Shown here in pieces: positions 32,334 through 41,447 of a stretch of DNA of 64,000 nucleotides; position 1 is the first letter of the stretch, and every line of letters starts with the position of its first letter. The DNA comes from Billgrantia azerbaijanica. GTDB taxonomy: Bacteria; Pseudomonadota; Gammaproteobacteria; Pseudomonadales; Halomonadaceae. Position numbers and translations under genes: made by a program. The stretch spans positions 1 through 64,000 of the forward strand of contig SBLD01000015.1 in the NCBI GenBank assembly GCA_004551485.1, given 5' to 3'. The notes below the pieces were generated by a model. It searched no databases, had not been told where the DNA came from, and was given only the letters and a program-made list of their open reading frames with translations.

Positions 32334-32377
32334 CCCGTCCGCCTCGGCCGGCATGCTCAGCGGCCGAGGCGGACGGG
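32334..32377. terminator. Long perfect hairpin between M23 peptidase and ABC exporter genes
   Basis: CCCGTCCGCCTCGGCC and GGCCGAGGCGGACGGG, 16 bp perfectly paired with a 12-base loop. It begins nine bases after the M23 stop codon. There is no T-run, so it may act as a terminator or as an mRNA 3' stabiliser. Confidence 0.6.
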
Positions 32378-32385
32378 GGCGCCGA

Positions 32386-34101
32386 TCAGCTGTCGTCGTC
32401 GGTGTTGTCGTCGGGCTCGCCGGCGGTGCTGGCCACGACCGGCCCGGCCTCGCCGCGCTCCAGGGCGGCCAGCAGCGGCTCCGCCTGGCGCTGGAAGGCG
32501 AGCAGCGCCTCGCCGGAGAGGCTCTTGTTCTCGGGCAGCGAGACCTTCATGGCATCGACGGCGCGGTTGTTGACGTGCACCTCGTAGTGGAGGTGCGGAC
32601 CGGTGCTGCGGCCGCTGTTGCCGGAGAGCGCGATGCGCTCGCCCATGGTCACCCGGTCGCCGCGGTTGACCAGCTGCCGCGACAGGTGCAGGAAGCGGGT
32701 GCGGTAGCCGTTGTCGTGGCGGATCACCACGTAGCGACCGGCCAGCGGGTGGTTGCCCAGTTTCTCGACGCGGCCGTCGGCCGGCGCGACGATCGGCGTG
32801 CCGATGGGCATGGCGAAGTCGGTGCCCTTGTGGGGGCTGATGCGTCCGGTCACCGGGTGCTTGCGACGCAGGTTGAAGGAGGAGCTCAGCCGGTAGCTGC
32901 CGGTGAAGGGGCGGCGGCGGAAGGCCGGGTCGAGGCTCTGGCCGTCGGGCGTGTAGAAGTTGTTGTCGGCGCTGTTGCGCACCACGGTCAGGTCCATGCG
33001 CGCGCCGGCGTACTGGATCGCCAGCACCCGGGAGTCGAAGCTCTCGCCGTCGATGATGTCGGATTCCACCAGCACCTGAAAGGCATCGCCGCGACGGGTG
33101 TCGCGGCGAAAGTCGAGCTTCTTCTCCAGCAGGTGCGAGACCTTGGCGACCTCGGTGCTCGACAGACCCGTGGCCTGGGCGGAACGCGCAAAGCTGCCGC
33201 TGACGGTGCCGGCGAAGAGGCGCTGGGCGGCCTCGCCGGCGCGCTCGATGGTGGCCACGTCGAAGGAGTCGTCGGCGCGCTCGACGATCACGCCCTCGCG
33301 GGCGTTCTTCATCACGCGCAATTGCAGCAGCCGCTGCTGCTCGTCGAGCTGGTATTCGAACTGGTTGCCGACCCGCCAGTGGGTCAGCAGGCGCGGCTCG
33401 GGCAGGGCCTCGAGCAGGCGCATCGCCTCGCTGTAGCCCAGGCCGAGGCGATCCTGGGCCAGCACGGCGAAGGTGTCGCCGGGCTGGACGGTGTAAGTTT
33501 CCCATTCCGGCACGAAGGGTTCGGCCGCGGCGATCTCTTCTTCGAGGACGATGGGGCCTTCGGCGAAGAGCGCCAGCTCCTCGTCGGAGACGTTGTCATA
33601 GGAAGTGGCGGGGCCGTCGGCGCTTTCCTCGAGCGGTTCGTCGAGCATGCCGCTGGTCAGGGTGCCCAGCACCAGGGCGATGTGCAGGGCGCCGTCGTCG
33701 ATCTCCGGGCTGGTGTCCGGTGCGTCCGGCGACAGACCGGCGGCAAGCGGCTCGGCGGCGGTCTCCAGGTCCGTCTTCTGGATGGCCCGGGTAGCGTCCA
33801 GATCGATGACCTCGCTGGGCACGAGCTGCGAGAGGGGAATCGTCTCGCGCGTGCTGTCGAGCGCCTGGCTCGCCACGGCGATGGCCTTGGCCACGGGCAG
33901 GCGGTCGGTGTCCAGGGAGGGGAGGCCGGGGCGGCTCTCGGGTGACAGCGGGAGGAGAACGGAGTCGGGAGCGTGTCCCTGGTGTCGGGCGTCATCGACG
34001 AGGGTGAAGATCTTCTGGGCGCCCAGCACCGTGACCATGGTGGCAACGGGTAACAGCAGCAACTTATGAGTGCGGGGCCGCGAATGAAGGATTCGCAACA
34101 T
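32386..34101 (-). CDS. M23-family peptidoglycan endopeptidase (MepM-like), membrane anchored
   Basis: 571 residues. One N-terminal membrane segment (about 13-32), a low-complexity acidic region, a LysM-like stretch (YTVQPGDTFAVLAQDRLG, about 203-220), then the C-terminal LytM/M23 domain. The zinc ligands are in HKGTDFAMP (His and Asp) and GPHLHYEVHV (H-x-H). This domain set matches MepM-type DD-endopeptidases that open peptidoglycan for growth. It has an acidic C-terminal tail. The ATG follows a gap of about 200 bases that contains the pirin terminator. Together with the two L,D-transpeptidases it makes this 7-kb stretch rich in cell-wall genes. Confidence 0.9.
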   Translation of the reverse strand: MLRILHSRPRTHKLLLLPVATMVTVLGAQKIFTLVDDARHQGHAPDSVLLPLSPESRPGLPSLDTDRLPVAKAIAVASQALDSTRETIPLSQLVPSEVIDLDATRAIQKTDLETAAEPLAAGLSPDAPDTSPEIDDGALHIALVLGTLTSGMLDEPLEESADGPATSYDNVSDEELALFAEGPIVLEEEIAAAEPFVPEWETYTVQPGDTFAVLAQDRLGLGYSEAMRLLEALPEPRLLTHWRVGNQFEYQLDEQQRLLQLRVMKNAREGVIVERADDSFDVATIERAGEAAQRLFAGTVSGSFARSAQATGLSSTEVAKVSHLLEKKLDFRRDTRRGDAFQVLVESDIIDGESFDSRVLAIQYAGARMDLTVVRNSADNNFYTPDGQSLDPAFRRRPFTGSYRLSSSFNLRRKHPVTGRISPHKGTDFAMPIGTPIVAPADGRVEKLGNHPLAGRYVVIRHDNGYRTRFLHLSRQLVNRGDRVTMGERIALSGNSGRSTGPHLHYEVHVNNRAVDAMKVSLPENKSLSGEALLAFQRQAEPLLAALERGEAGPVVASTAGEPDDNTDDDS

Positions 34102-34197
34102 GGGTATCGGCCATGACTAATAGGTGAAAAAAGCGAAAAAAGGTGTGAGAACCTTAACCCATGACATATGGGCTGCCTAGTCTGTATATGCATACAG

Positions 34198-34239
34198 AAA
34201 AACCCCACCACCGCGGATCGCGAACCGCGATGGTGTGGG
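34198..34239 (-). terminator. Rho-independent terminator of the pirin gene
   Basis: On the minus strand CCCACACCATCGCGG faces CCGCGGTGGTGGGG and is followed by TTTTT. It is about 70 bases after the pirin stop. The space between holds no gene I can support. Confidence 0.8.
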
Positions 34240-34308
34240 TAACGAGAAGTGAACGCTGTTCCTTAATCTTTGCCCATTGAACGTGAACAGTGTTCGAAAG
34301 GCAACCCC

Positions 34309-35169
34309 TCAGCCGCTGGTGAAGGTACCGTCGCGATAATCGGCCAGCGCCTGCTCGATCTCGCGCATGTCGTTCATCACGAAGGGGCCGTAGTGGGCGA
34401 TGGGCTCGCGGTGCGGGGTGCCGGCGAGCAGCAGCGCCTCGCCGCCGTGGCGGGTGGTGAGCGTCAGCGTCCGGCCCGGGCCGAGGCGCGCGAGCTCGCC
34501 GCTCGTCACGGGCTCGTCGCCCACCTCGAGCGTGCCGGCAAAGACGTAGACCGCCAGCGTCTCGGCGCTCGCCTCGAGGGTGAGGGTGGCCCCCGCCGCG
34601 AGCCGCACGTGCGCCACCGCGGCGTCGCCGGCCAGGGCATCCAGCGGGCCGCTCACGCCGTCGCCCGTGGCGGTCTGCCAGCGCCCGCCCAGGGCGATCA
34701 GCTCGGCGCCTGCCGCGCCGAGGCGAGGCATCTCGGAGCCGCGCACGTCGCGGTAGGTGGCCGGGCTCAGCTTGTCCCTGGCGGCCAGGTTGAGCCACAG
34801 CTGGAAGCCGTGCAGGCCGTGGCTGTCGGTCAGCGGCATTTCGGAGTGCACGATGCCGCGCCCGGTATGCATCCACTGGGCGTCGCCGGCGTGGATGGTG
34901 CTCGTGTGGCCGAGGTGGTCCTCGTGGGTCAGCCCGCCGTGGATCACGTAGGTCAGGGTCTGGATGCCGCGGTGCGGATGGGGCGGGAAGCCGCCGAGGT
35001 AGTCGTCGGGGCGGTCCGAGCCGAGCTCGTCGAGCATCAGGAAGGGGTCGAGGCCGCCGCCGAAGTCGTGGATGCGCTGGATCTTCACGCCGTCGCCGTC
35101 CTGGCTGGGCTGGCTTCGCAGGCGGCGGTCGATGCGCCGGGCCTGGGGGGAAGTGGTGGCGTCGGGCAT
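34309..35169 (-). CDS. Pirin family protein
   Basis: 286 residues with the two-cupin pirin fold. The metal site is visible in FPPHPHRGIQTLTYV (about 62-76) and THEDHLGHTSTI, with the glutamate ligand in RGIVHSEMP. Bacterial pirins act as metal-dependent quercetinase-like dioxygenases or as regulators; the role cannot be resolved here. The ATG at 35169 has GGAGA upstream; a longer reading would run into the operator of the divergent LysR gene. Pirin and LysR genes sit head to head with about 100 bases between, so the regulator probably controls the pirin gene. Confidence 0.93.
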   Translation of the reverse strand: MPDATTSPQARRIDRRLRSQPSQDGDGVKIQRIHDFGGGLDPFLMLDELGSDRPDDYLGGFPPHPHRGIQTLTYVIHGGLTHEDHLGHTSTIHAGDAQWMHTGRGIVHSEMPLTDSHGLHGFQLWLNLAARDKLSPATYRDVRGSEMPRLGAAGAELIALGGRWQTATGDGVSGPLDALAGDAAVAHVRLAAGATLTLEASAETLAVYVFAGTLEVGDEPVTSGELARLGPGRTLTLTTRHGGEALLLAGTPHREPIAHYGPFVMNDMREIEQALADYRDGTFTSG

Positions 35170-35219
35170 GGGAGATCTCCAGTGTCGGACGTTTGACTGG
35201 CATTCTAGAATGGAATTTT

Positions 35220-35242
35220 CGAAACTTAAGCGCATAGTTTCG
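35220..35242. promoter_or_regulatory. LysR-type operator between pirin and lysR genes
   Basis: CGAAACT-TAAGCGCAT-AGTTTCG, a perfect 7-bp inverted repeat with a 9-base spacer. It lies between the divergent starts, the normal place for a LysR regulator to bind. Confidence 0.6.
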
Positions 35243-35267
35243 CTTTCATGATTCGAGGGAATCGAAA

Positions 35268-36185
35268 ATGTCGCGAGTCACGCTGGCCCAGTGGCAGATG
35301 CTGGCGGCGGTGGTGGATCACGGCGGGTTCGCCCGCGCTGCCGAGGTCGTGCACAAGAGCCCGTCGACGCTCAACCATGCCGTTCACAAGCTCGAGGAGC
35401 AGCTCGGTGTCCGGGTGCTGGAACCGGTGGGGCGCCAGGTGCGCCTCACCGAGGCCGGCGCGATGCTGCTGCGCCGGGCGCGCCAGCTCATCGAGAGCGC
35501 CGAGGCGCTGGAGGACGTGGCCGGCAGCCTGGCCGAAGGGCTGGAGGCCGAGGTGGTGCTGGCGGTGGACCAGATCTTCCCCGGCGACGCCCTGGCGCGG
35601 GCGCTCAGCCACTTCTCCGCGGCCTACCCCCATGTGCGGGTGCAGCTGCACGAGACGGTGCTCAACGGCGGGATCGAGATGCTCTATGACGGGCGGGCCG
35701 ACCTGGTGGTGTCGGGGCTGGCCGCGCAGGGCTTTCTCGGCGCGCCGCTGGTCACCGTGCGCTTCCTTGCCGTGGCGCATCCCGACCACCCCCTGCACCG
35801 CCTGGCGCGCCAGCTCGACCTGCGCGACCTGACCCAGCACCGCCAGCTCGTGGTGCGTGATTCGGCGCTGCGCCAGTCGATGGATGCCGGCTGGCTCAAG
35901 GCCGAGCAGCGCTGGACCGTCAGCCATCTGGAGACCTCGGTCGACATGATTCGCCGGGGGCTGGGGTTCGCCTGGCTGCCCGAGACGCGCATCCAGGCCG
36001 ACCTGGCCGAGGGCACGTTGTTACCGCTGCCGCTGGCCGCCGGGGGCGTGCGCGAAGTGCCCATGCAGGTGATCTTCCGCGACCGCGACCGCGCCGGTCC
36101 GGCGACCCACGCCATGGCGGAGTCCCTCGAACTGGCGGTCACCGAGACCTGCAGGATGGCGGGATCGTTCGAGCCCATCGAATGA
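35268..36185 (+). CDS. LysR-family transcriptional regulator
   Basis: 305 residues. The N-terminal winged helix-turn-helix (about 1-62, MLAAVVDHGGFARAAEVVHKSPSTLNHAVHKLEEQLGVRVLE) is followed by a two-lobe ligand domain of the substrate-binding type (about 90-300). Its neighbours are a divergent pirin gene and, downstream on the same strand, a glutathionyl-hydroquinone reductase gene. Both fit a response to quinones or aromatic compounds, but the inducer is not known. The ATG at 35268 gives the standard family start. A palindrome between the divergent genes is the probable binding site and would also give self-regulation. Confidence 0.92.
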   Translation: MSRVTLAQWQMLAAVVDHGGFARAAEVVHKSPSTLNHAVHKLEEQLGVRVLEPVGRQVRLTEAGAMLLRRARQLIESAEALEDVAGSLAEGLEAEVVLAVDQIFPGDALARALSHFSAAYPHVRVQLHETVLNGGIEMLYDGRADLVVSGLAAQGFLGAPLVTVRFLAVAHPDHPLHRLARQLDLRDLTQHRQLVVRDSALRQSMDAGWLKAEQRWTVSHLETSVDMIRRGLGFAWLPETRIQADLAEGTLLPLPLAAGGVREVPMQVIFRDRDRAGPATHAMAESLELAVTETCRMAGSFEPIE

Positions 36186-36266
36186 TTGGGCGCAAAACTC
36201 GCGCTTGAGCGCCAAGTCTTTCGCTTTACCCTGTGGCTCATATTCCCAGCGAGCGAGGAGGCGGCC

Positions 36267-37271
36267 ATGGGCCTGCTGATCGACGGCATCTGGCACGACC
36301 AGTGGTACGACACCGAGAAGCACGGCGGCGAGTTCGTGCGCGACGCCGCCAAGCTGCGCGACTGGATCACCCCCGACGGCGGCGCGGGGCCCGACGGCCA
36401 GCGCGGCCTGCCCGCCGAGGCGGGGCGCTACCACCTCTACGTGTCGCTGGCCTGTCCCTGGGCACACCGCACCCTGATCCTGCGCCGGCTCAAGGGCCTC
36501 GACGGTTTGATTGGCGTGTCCCACGTGAGCCCGCTGATGCTCGACCAGGGCTGGACCTACGACGAGGCGGAGGGCTCGAGCGGCGATCCGATCAACGGCG
36601 CGGCCTACCACCGCGAGCTCTATACCCGTACCGATCCCCACTATACCGGGCGGGTCACCGTGCCGGTGCTGTGGGACAAGCGTGAGGGGCGCATCGTCAA
36701 CAACGAGTCGGCGGAGATCGTGCGCATCTTCAACACCGCCTTCGACGATCTCACCGGCAACCGCCTCGACTTCTACCCGGCGGATCTGCGCGAGACCATC
36801 GATGCCATCAACGCCGACGTCTACGATCACGTCAACAACGGCGTCTACAAGTCGGGCTTCGCCACGCGGCAGGCGGTCTACGAGAAGCACGTGATGGCGC
36901 TGTTCGAGGCGCTCGATCGCCTGGAGTCGCGCCTGGCGGAACGCCGCTACCTCGCTGGCGAGTGGCTCACCGAGGCGGACATCCGGCTGTTCACGACGCT
37001 GGTACGCTTCGATGCCGTCTACCACGGCCACTTCAAGTGCAACCTGCGGCGCATCGAGGACTACCCGAACCTGTCCAACTACCTGCGCGAGCTCTACCAG
37101 TGGCCGGGCATCGGGGAGACGGTGGACTTCGACCACATCAAGCGCCACTACTACTACAGCCACGACACCATCAACCCGACGCGCATCGTGCCCGTCGGCC
37201 CGCGCCTCGACCTCGGTCGGCCCCACGACCGCGAGCGGCTGCCGGGCCGGGGAATTCGGGAGAAAGAATGA
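36267..37271 (+). CDS. yqjG: Glutathionyl-hydroquinone reductase (YqjG-type GST)
   Basis: 334 residues of the Xi-class glutathione transferases. The catalytic cysteine is in SLACPWAHRTLI (about residue 63), followed by the family segments GVSHVSP, VPVLWDKREGRIVNNESAEIVRIFN and the C-terminal helical domain with YLAGEWLTEADIRLF. It removes glutathione from glutathionyl-(hydro)quinones in the cytoplasm. The ATG at 36267 with GAGGAGG upstream was chosen over an earlier in-frame codon. It is 81 bases downstream of the LysR gene on the same strand. Two palindromic repeats follow its stop. Confidence 0.94.
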   Translation: MGLLIDGIWHDQWYDTEKHGGEFVRDAAKLRDWITPDGGAGPDGQRGLPAEAGRYHLYVSLACPWAHRTLILRRLKGLDGLIGVSHVSPLMLDQGWTYDEAEGSSGDPINGAAYHRELYTRTDPHYTGRVTVPVLWDKREGRIVNNESAEIVRIFNTAFDDLTGNRLDFYPADLRETIDAINADVYDHVNNGVYKSGFATRQAVYEKHVMALFEALDRLESRLAERRYLAGEWLTEADIRLFTTLVRFDAVYHGHFKCNLRRIEDYPNLSNYLRELYQWPGIGETVDFDHIKRHYYYSHDTINPTRIVPVGPRLDLGRPHDRERLPGRGIREKE

Positions 37272-37279
37272 GTTTGGTG

Positions 37280-37365
37280 GTGGGAGGCCGGCTCCGTCAG
37301 GCGCCCGGCGGCTGCCGCCTTGGCAGCGCTGCGCGCTGCTTCGCGAGCTGAAGCTCCCTCCCACG
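37280..37365. repeat. REP-like palindromic repeat, copy C
   Basis: Begins GTGGGAGGCCGGCTCC and ends CTCCCTCCCACGG, with inverted ends and several inner GC-rich palindromes. It starts nine bases after the yqjG stop. Copy D follows within 35 bases, so this is a two-unit cluster. Confidence 0.8.
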
Positions 37366-37397
37366 GTGCCTGTTTTCCCGTGCCGTGTGAGCGCAGA

Positions 37398-37445
37398 GTG
37401 GGAGGCCGGCTCCGCCGGGCGAAGGCGCCGTCAGGCGCCCGGCGG
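37398..37445. repeat. REP-like palindromic repeat, copy D (partial)
   Basis: GTGGGAGGCCGGCTCC, then GCCGGGCGAAGGCGCC and GTCAGGCGCCCGGCGG. It is the left half of the repeat, ending exactly at the stop codon of yaiI. Confidence 0.75.
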
Positions 37446-37898
37446 TTATTGCCGGTTCTTCGCCAGCCACCTGTCCAGCGCATTGGCGAACTCGCGCCGG
37501 TCGCCGTCCGAATAGCCCTTGGGCCCGCCGGTGTGCTCGCCGCTGGCGCGCAGGGTCTCCATGAAATCGCGCATCTGGACGCGCGCGCGGATGTTGTTCG
37601 CGTTCAGCGCCTCGCCGCGGCTGGTCATCACGCTGGCCCTGCGCTCGATGGCGGCCAGGGCCAGCGGCAGGTCCGAGGTGACGAGCAGGTCGCCGGGCTG
37701 GATCCGTTCGACGATCTCGTCGTCGGCGGCGTCGAAGCCGTGACTCACCGAGAGTCCCTTGACCCACTTCGAGGGCGGCAGCGGAACCTGGTGGTTGGCC
37801 ACGAAGGTGGTCGGGGTGGCGGTACGCTCGGCGGCGCGCACGATGATCTCGCGGGCTGCCTTGGGGCAGGCGTCGGCGTCGACCCAGAGGCTCGGCAT
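37446..37898 (-). CDS. yaiI: YaiI/YqxD family protein (UPF0178)
   Basis: 150 residues, the usual size. Family landmarks are the N-terminal LWVDADACPKAAREII (about 4-19), FVANHQ, the acidic pair in GFDAADDEIV, VTSDLPLA and the C-terminal GGPKGYSDGDRREFANALD. The acidic residues and PIN-like order suggest a nuclease-type fold, but no activity is known. The ATG at 37898 gives the family start; upstream in-frame codons are not conserved-looking. Its 3' end abuts a palindromic repeat. It is likely monocistronic. Confidence 0.92.
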   Translation of the reverse strand: MPSLWVDADACPKAAREIIVRAAERTATPTTFVANHQVPLPPSKWVKGLSVSHGFDAADDEIVERIQPGDLLVTSDLPLALAAIERRASVMTSRGEALNANNIRARVQMRDFMETLRASGEHTGGPKGYSDGDRREFANALDRWLAKNRQ

Positions 37899-38350
37899 AG
37901 GGGGTCTCCCGGTAGATGGGGTGGAGCGGGCCTGCCGAAAGGACTGGCCAGGGGCAGGGGGCAATGGTAGCATGCGCACTCCTCGCATGTGTTGACCCCA
38001 CCATCATGACGACGCGACCTTGCCCTCGAAGGATGAGGCCAGCGCCGAAACGCCGGGCACAGCAATTACTGAACTGGGCCTGACGCGTTCGAATTGTGTA
38101 GATGGAGCGCCACCGAGATCCCGCCACCCGGGCGAGATCGGCGCAGACGGTCGCCACAGCGGCTTGCCCGGCCATCACCGATGGCGCGAGCCGAATGCCA
38201 GGTGCGACCGGCGTCCCCGACTCCGTTTGTGAGCGCTGCCCTCCGGCCCAGCCGGCCTTTTCGATGGGCAGCAAGCCTGACCGTGTTGATCGCGTCAGGG
38301 GCGCCACCGATGTTTCTTGCCGGCCACGCCGGCCTACCAAGGTGTGATTG
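37899..38350. other. Gene-free region upstream of the DEAD-box helicase gene
   Basis: 452 bases between divergent starts. I find no supported gene, tRNA or clear promoter. The segment just before the helicase start is GC-rich with short inverted repeats (GCCGGCC/GGCCGGC type). A long structured 5' leader would be in keeping with cold-regulated helicase genes, but I cannot show it. Confidence 0.4.
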
Positions 38351-40054
38351 ATGACCTCGACTTCCGTCGCCTCGCCGAGCTTCGGCGATCTTGCCCTGCT
38401 GCCCGCCGTTCTCGCTGCCGTCGAGACCCTGGGTTACGAAACCCCCTCGCCGATCCAGGAGCAGACCATTCCCGCGCTGCTGGAAGGCCGCGACATGCTG
38501 GGCCAGGCACAGACCGGCACCGGCAAGACCGCGGCCTTCGCCCTGCCGCTGCTCTCGCGGCTCGACCTCGCGCGTCGTGAACCCCAGGTGCTGGTGTTGG
38601 CGCCGACCCGTGAACTGGCCCAGCAGGTGGCCGTGTCGTTCAGCAAGTACGGCCAGAACCTCCAGGGCCTGGAAGTGGCCACCCTGTGCGGCGGCATGGA
38701 GTACCGCGACCAACTGTCGGCGCTCAAGCGCGGCGCCCAGGTGGTGGTGGGCACCCCCGGCCGGGTGATCGATCACCTGGACCGCGGCAGCCTCAAGCTC
38801 GACGGCCTGGCCGCCCTGGTGCTCGACGAGGCCGATGAGATGCTGCGCATGGGCTTCATCGACGACGTCAAGCGCGTGGTTGCCGACACCCCGAGCGACG
38901 CCCAGCGGGTGTTCTTCTCGGCGACGCTGCCGGCCGAGATCGAGCGCATCGTCAACCGCTACCTGGTCGACCCGGTGAAGGTCGCCATCGAGTCGCGTAC
39001 CACCACCGCCGAGTGCATCGAGCAGCGTCTGGTGCGCGTCGACGGCGGCGCCAAGCTGGAGGCCCTGGCGCGTATCCTCGAGGTCGAGCCGGTGGACGCC
39101 GCCATCGTCTTCGTGCGCACCCGCGCTGCCTGCACCACCCTGATGGAGCAGCTCGCCGCCCGTGGCGTCAACGTGGCGAGCCTCTCCGGCGATCTCGACC
39201 AGAGCCTGCGCGAGCGCACCATCACCCGCCTCAAGCGCGGCAAGGTCGACGTGCTGATCGCCACCGACGTGGCCGCCCGTGGCCTCGACGTGCCGCGCAT
39301 CACCCACGTCATCAACTACGACCTGCCCCAGGACAGCGAAGCCTACACCCACCGCATCGGCCGCACCGGCCGTGCCGGCCGCGACGGGGTGGCGATCACC
39401 TTCGCCGGCTTCCGCGAGGGCCGCAAGATCGGCTGGCTGGAGCAGGCCACCGGCCAGAAGATGAGCGAGATGGCGCTGCCCGACGAGGCCGCCATCCTTG
39501 CCCACCGCGACGAGGTCTTCCACCACAAGGTGGTGGCCGCCCTGACCGCGGGCGCCGAGGAGCAGCGTGCCCTGGTGGAGCGCCTGGTGGAGGAGGGGCA
39601 CGACCCGCTCGAGCTGGCCTGCGCCTTTGCGCGCCTGGCGCGTGCCGACGAGCCGCCCATCGGCCGCCTGCAGGCGCCGCGCAAGGAGCGCGCCCCGCGC
39701 GAGGGCAAGCCACCGCGTCGCGGCGATCGTGACAATCGGGGCCCCAGCGAGGGCATGACCCGCTATCGCGTCGCCGTGGGCCACAAGGACGGCGTGAAGC
39801 CCGGCCAGCTGGTCGGCGCGCTGGCCAACGAGGGCGGCATCGAGGGCGCGCGCATCGGGCGCATCGACATCCGCAACGCCTTCTCGGTGGTCGAGCTGCC
39901 GAGCGGACTGCCCGCGAGCATCCTGGCCAAGATGGCGCGGGCGCGCGTCGCCGGCCGGCCGCTCGAGATCAGCGAGGACCGTGGTGCACCGGAGCGTGCG
40001 CCGCGCCGCCGCATCGATGGCGAGGCGCCGATTCGCCGCCGCGAGCGCGCCTGA
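38351..40054 (+). CDS. deaD: DEAD-box ATP-dependent RNA helicase, DeaD/CsdA type
   Basis: 567 residues. The helicase core has the Q motif (PSPIQEQTIP), motif I AQTGTGKT (about 55-62), DEAD at about 159-162, SAT, and the C-terminal motifs ATDVAARGLD and HRIGRTGRAGR (about 338-348). After a basic linker comes a DbpA-type RNA-binding domain (about 470-545, TRYRVAVGHKDGVKPGQLVGALANEGG). It ends in an arginine-rich tail. The role is RNA remodelling, ribosome assembly or cold adaptation. It is shorter than E. coli DeaD (629 residues). The ATG at 38351 is preferred to the adjacent TTG. A strong terminator follows. Confidence 0.92.
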   Translation: MTSTSVASPSFGDLALLPAVLAAVETLGYETPSPIQEQTIPALLEGRDMLGQAQTGTGKTAAFALPLLSRLDLARREPQVLVLAPTRELAQQVAVSFSKYGQNLQGLEVATLCGGMEYRDQLSALKRGAQVVVGTPGRVIDHLDRGSLKLDGLAALVLDEADEMLRMGFIDDVKRVVADTPSDAQRVFFSATLPAEIERIVNRYLVDPVKVAIESRTTTAECIEQRLVRVDGGAKLEALARILEVEPVDAAIVFVRTRAACTTLMEQLAARGVNVASLSGDLDQSLRERTITRLKRGKVDVLIATDVAARGLDVPRITHVINYDLPQDSEAYTHRIGRTGRAGRDGVAITFAGFREGRKIGWLEQATGQKMSEMALPDEAAILAHRDEVFHHKVVAALTAGAEEQRALVERLVEEGHDPLELACAFARLARADEPPIGRLQAPRKERAPREGKPPRRGDRDNRGPSEGMTRYRVAVGHKDGVKPGQLVGALANEGGIEGARIGRIDIRNAFSVVELPSGLPASILAKMARARVAGRPLEISEDRGAPERAPRRRIDGEAPIRRRERA

Positions 40055-40085
40055 TCGCGCCGGGCCCGACCCGGCAAGCACCCGA

Positions 40086-40118
40086 CAGCCCCCGTACCGC
40101 CCTGCGGTACGGGGGCTG
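40086..40118. terminator. Hairpin downstream of deaD
   Basis: CAGCCCCCGTACCGC and GCGGTACGGGGGCTG, 15 bp perfectly paired with a three-base loop, between convergent deaD and argE. It may serve both. There is no T-run. Confidence 0.75.
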
Positions 40119-40156
40119 CGCGTTGATGGGGAGCGGAGAACGGGAGAGGCGCGCCG

Positions 40157-41314
40157 TCAGGCGCGGGCGAGCCGCTGGCCCAGCGCGGCCATGAAGTCCA
40201 TGCCGGCCTCGAGCTGCGCCACCTCGAGATACTCGTCGGGCTGGTGGGCCTGAGCGATGCTGCCCGGGCCGCAGATCACCGTGGGCAGGCCTTCGCGCTG
40301 GAACTGGCCCGCCTCGGTGGCGTAGGCCACGGCGCCGGTCGGCCGCTCGCCGAGCAGTTCGCGGCACAGCGCCAGCACCTCGGCGTTGTTGTCGTCGGCG
40401 AGCGCTGGCACCGTGGTATTGAGCGCCTCGGTGACGATGGCCGCCTCCGGGGCGCGGCGGCGCATCTCGGCCTCGAGCCGTTCGGCATGGGCGTTCACCC
40501 GGCCGAGCAGGTCCTCGAAGCGGTCCTGGGGCAGGTGGCGGATCTCCCACTCGAAGGTGCACTCGCGGGCCATGATGTTGATCGCCGTGCCGCCGGCGAT
40601 CTTGCCGACGTGCAGGCTCGAGTGCACCACGTTGAAGGCCTCGTCGACGCGCCCCTCGGCCTTGAGTTCGGTCATCAGCTCCTCGATCCGGGTCACCAGC
40701 CGTGCCGCCACGTGGATGGCCGAGACGCCCTGGTCGATCTGGCTGGAGTGGGACGCCCGGCCGGTCACCGTGGTGCGCAGGTTGGTGGCCCCCTTGTGGG
40801 CCACCACCGGATGCATCAGCGTCGGCTCGCCGACGATCACCGCCGCCGGGCGCGGGTGGTCGGCGAGCAGCCGCTCGATCATGCGCGGCGCGCCGAGACA
40901 GCCCACCTCCTCGTCGTAGGAGAGGGCCAGCCAGATCGGCTTCTCGAGCGGCAGTTCGACCCAGGCCGGCACCTGGGCCAGCGCGCAGGCGAGAAAGCCC
41001 TTCATGTCGCAGGTGCCGCGGCCGTAGAGGCGGCCGTCGCCCTTGTCGACGAGGGCGAAGGGATCGCTGGACCAGGGCTGGCCATCCACCGGCACCACGT
41101 CGGTGTGGCCGGAGAGCACCACGCCGCCAGCGACATCGGGGCCGATGCGCGCCAGCAGGTTGGCCTTACGGCCGTCGTCGCTTTCGATGCGCCAGTAGGG
41201 CACGTCGTGGGTGTCGAGGTAGGCCTCGACCCATTCGATCAGGGCGAGGTTGGAATCGCGCGACACGGTGGCAAAGCCCACCAGCGTCTCGAGCAGCGTC
41301 TTGGCGGTCGTCAT
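40157..41314 (-). CDS. argE: Acetylornithine deacetylase ArgE
   Basis: 385 residues, an M20 metallopeptidase-type deacylase that converts N-acetylornithine to ornithine in arginine synthesis. The metal and catalytic residues are in SGHTDVVPVDG (about 68-78), GRGTCDMKGF (about 97-106) and SYDEEVGCLGA (about 131-141). The dimerisation domain follows, and the C-terminal metal histidine lies in AQAHQPDEYL near residue 360. The C-terminal pattern CGPGSIAQAHQPDE is typical of ArgE rather than DapE or succinyl-diaminopimelate enzymes. The ATG at 41314 gives the family start. It stands alone, with a divergent DUF1428 gene. Confidence 0.92.
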   Translation of the reverse strand: MTTAKTLLETLVGFATVSRDSNLALIEWVEAYLDTHDVPYWRIESDDGRKANLLARIGPDVAGGVVLSGHTDVVPVDGQPWSSDPFALVDKGDGRLYGRGTCDMKGFLACALAQVPAWVELPLEKPIWLALSYDEEVGCLGAPRMIERLLADHPRPAAVIVGEPTLMHPVVAHKGATNLRTTVTGRASHSSQIDQGVSAIHVAARLVTRIEELMTELKAEGRVDEAFNVVHSSLHVGKIAGGTAINIMARECTFEWEIRHLPQDRFEDLLGRVNAHAERLEAEMRRRAPEAAIVTEALNTTVPALADDNNAEVLALCRELLGERPTGAVAYATEAGQFQREGLPTVICGPGSIAQAHQPDEYLEVAQLEAGMDFMAALGQRLARA

Positions 41315-41447
41315 GGGGAAATCCCGAGGCGGTGATTGGCCTCAGGGTAACACGGCGGGCCGTGGGGCTGGCCAACCCCGGCCGGCATCCGCCACGCTAT
41401 GCTTGGATAAGATGCCAACGGCTCTCTCGATGACGGAGGAGCGCGCC

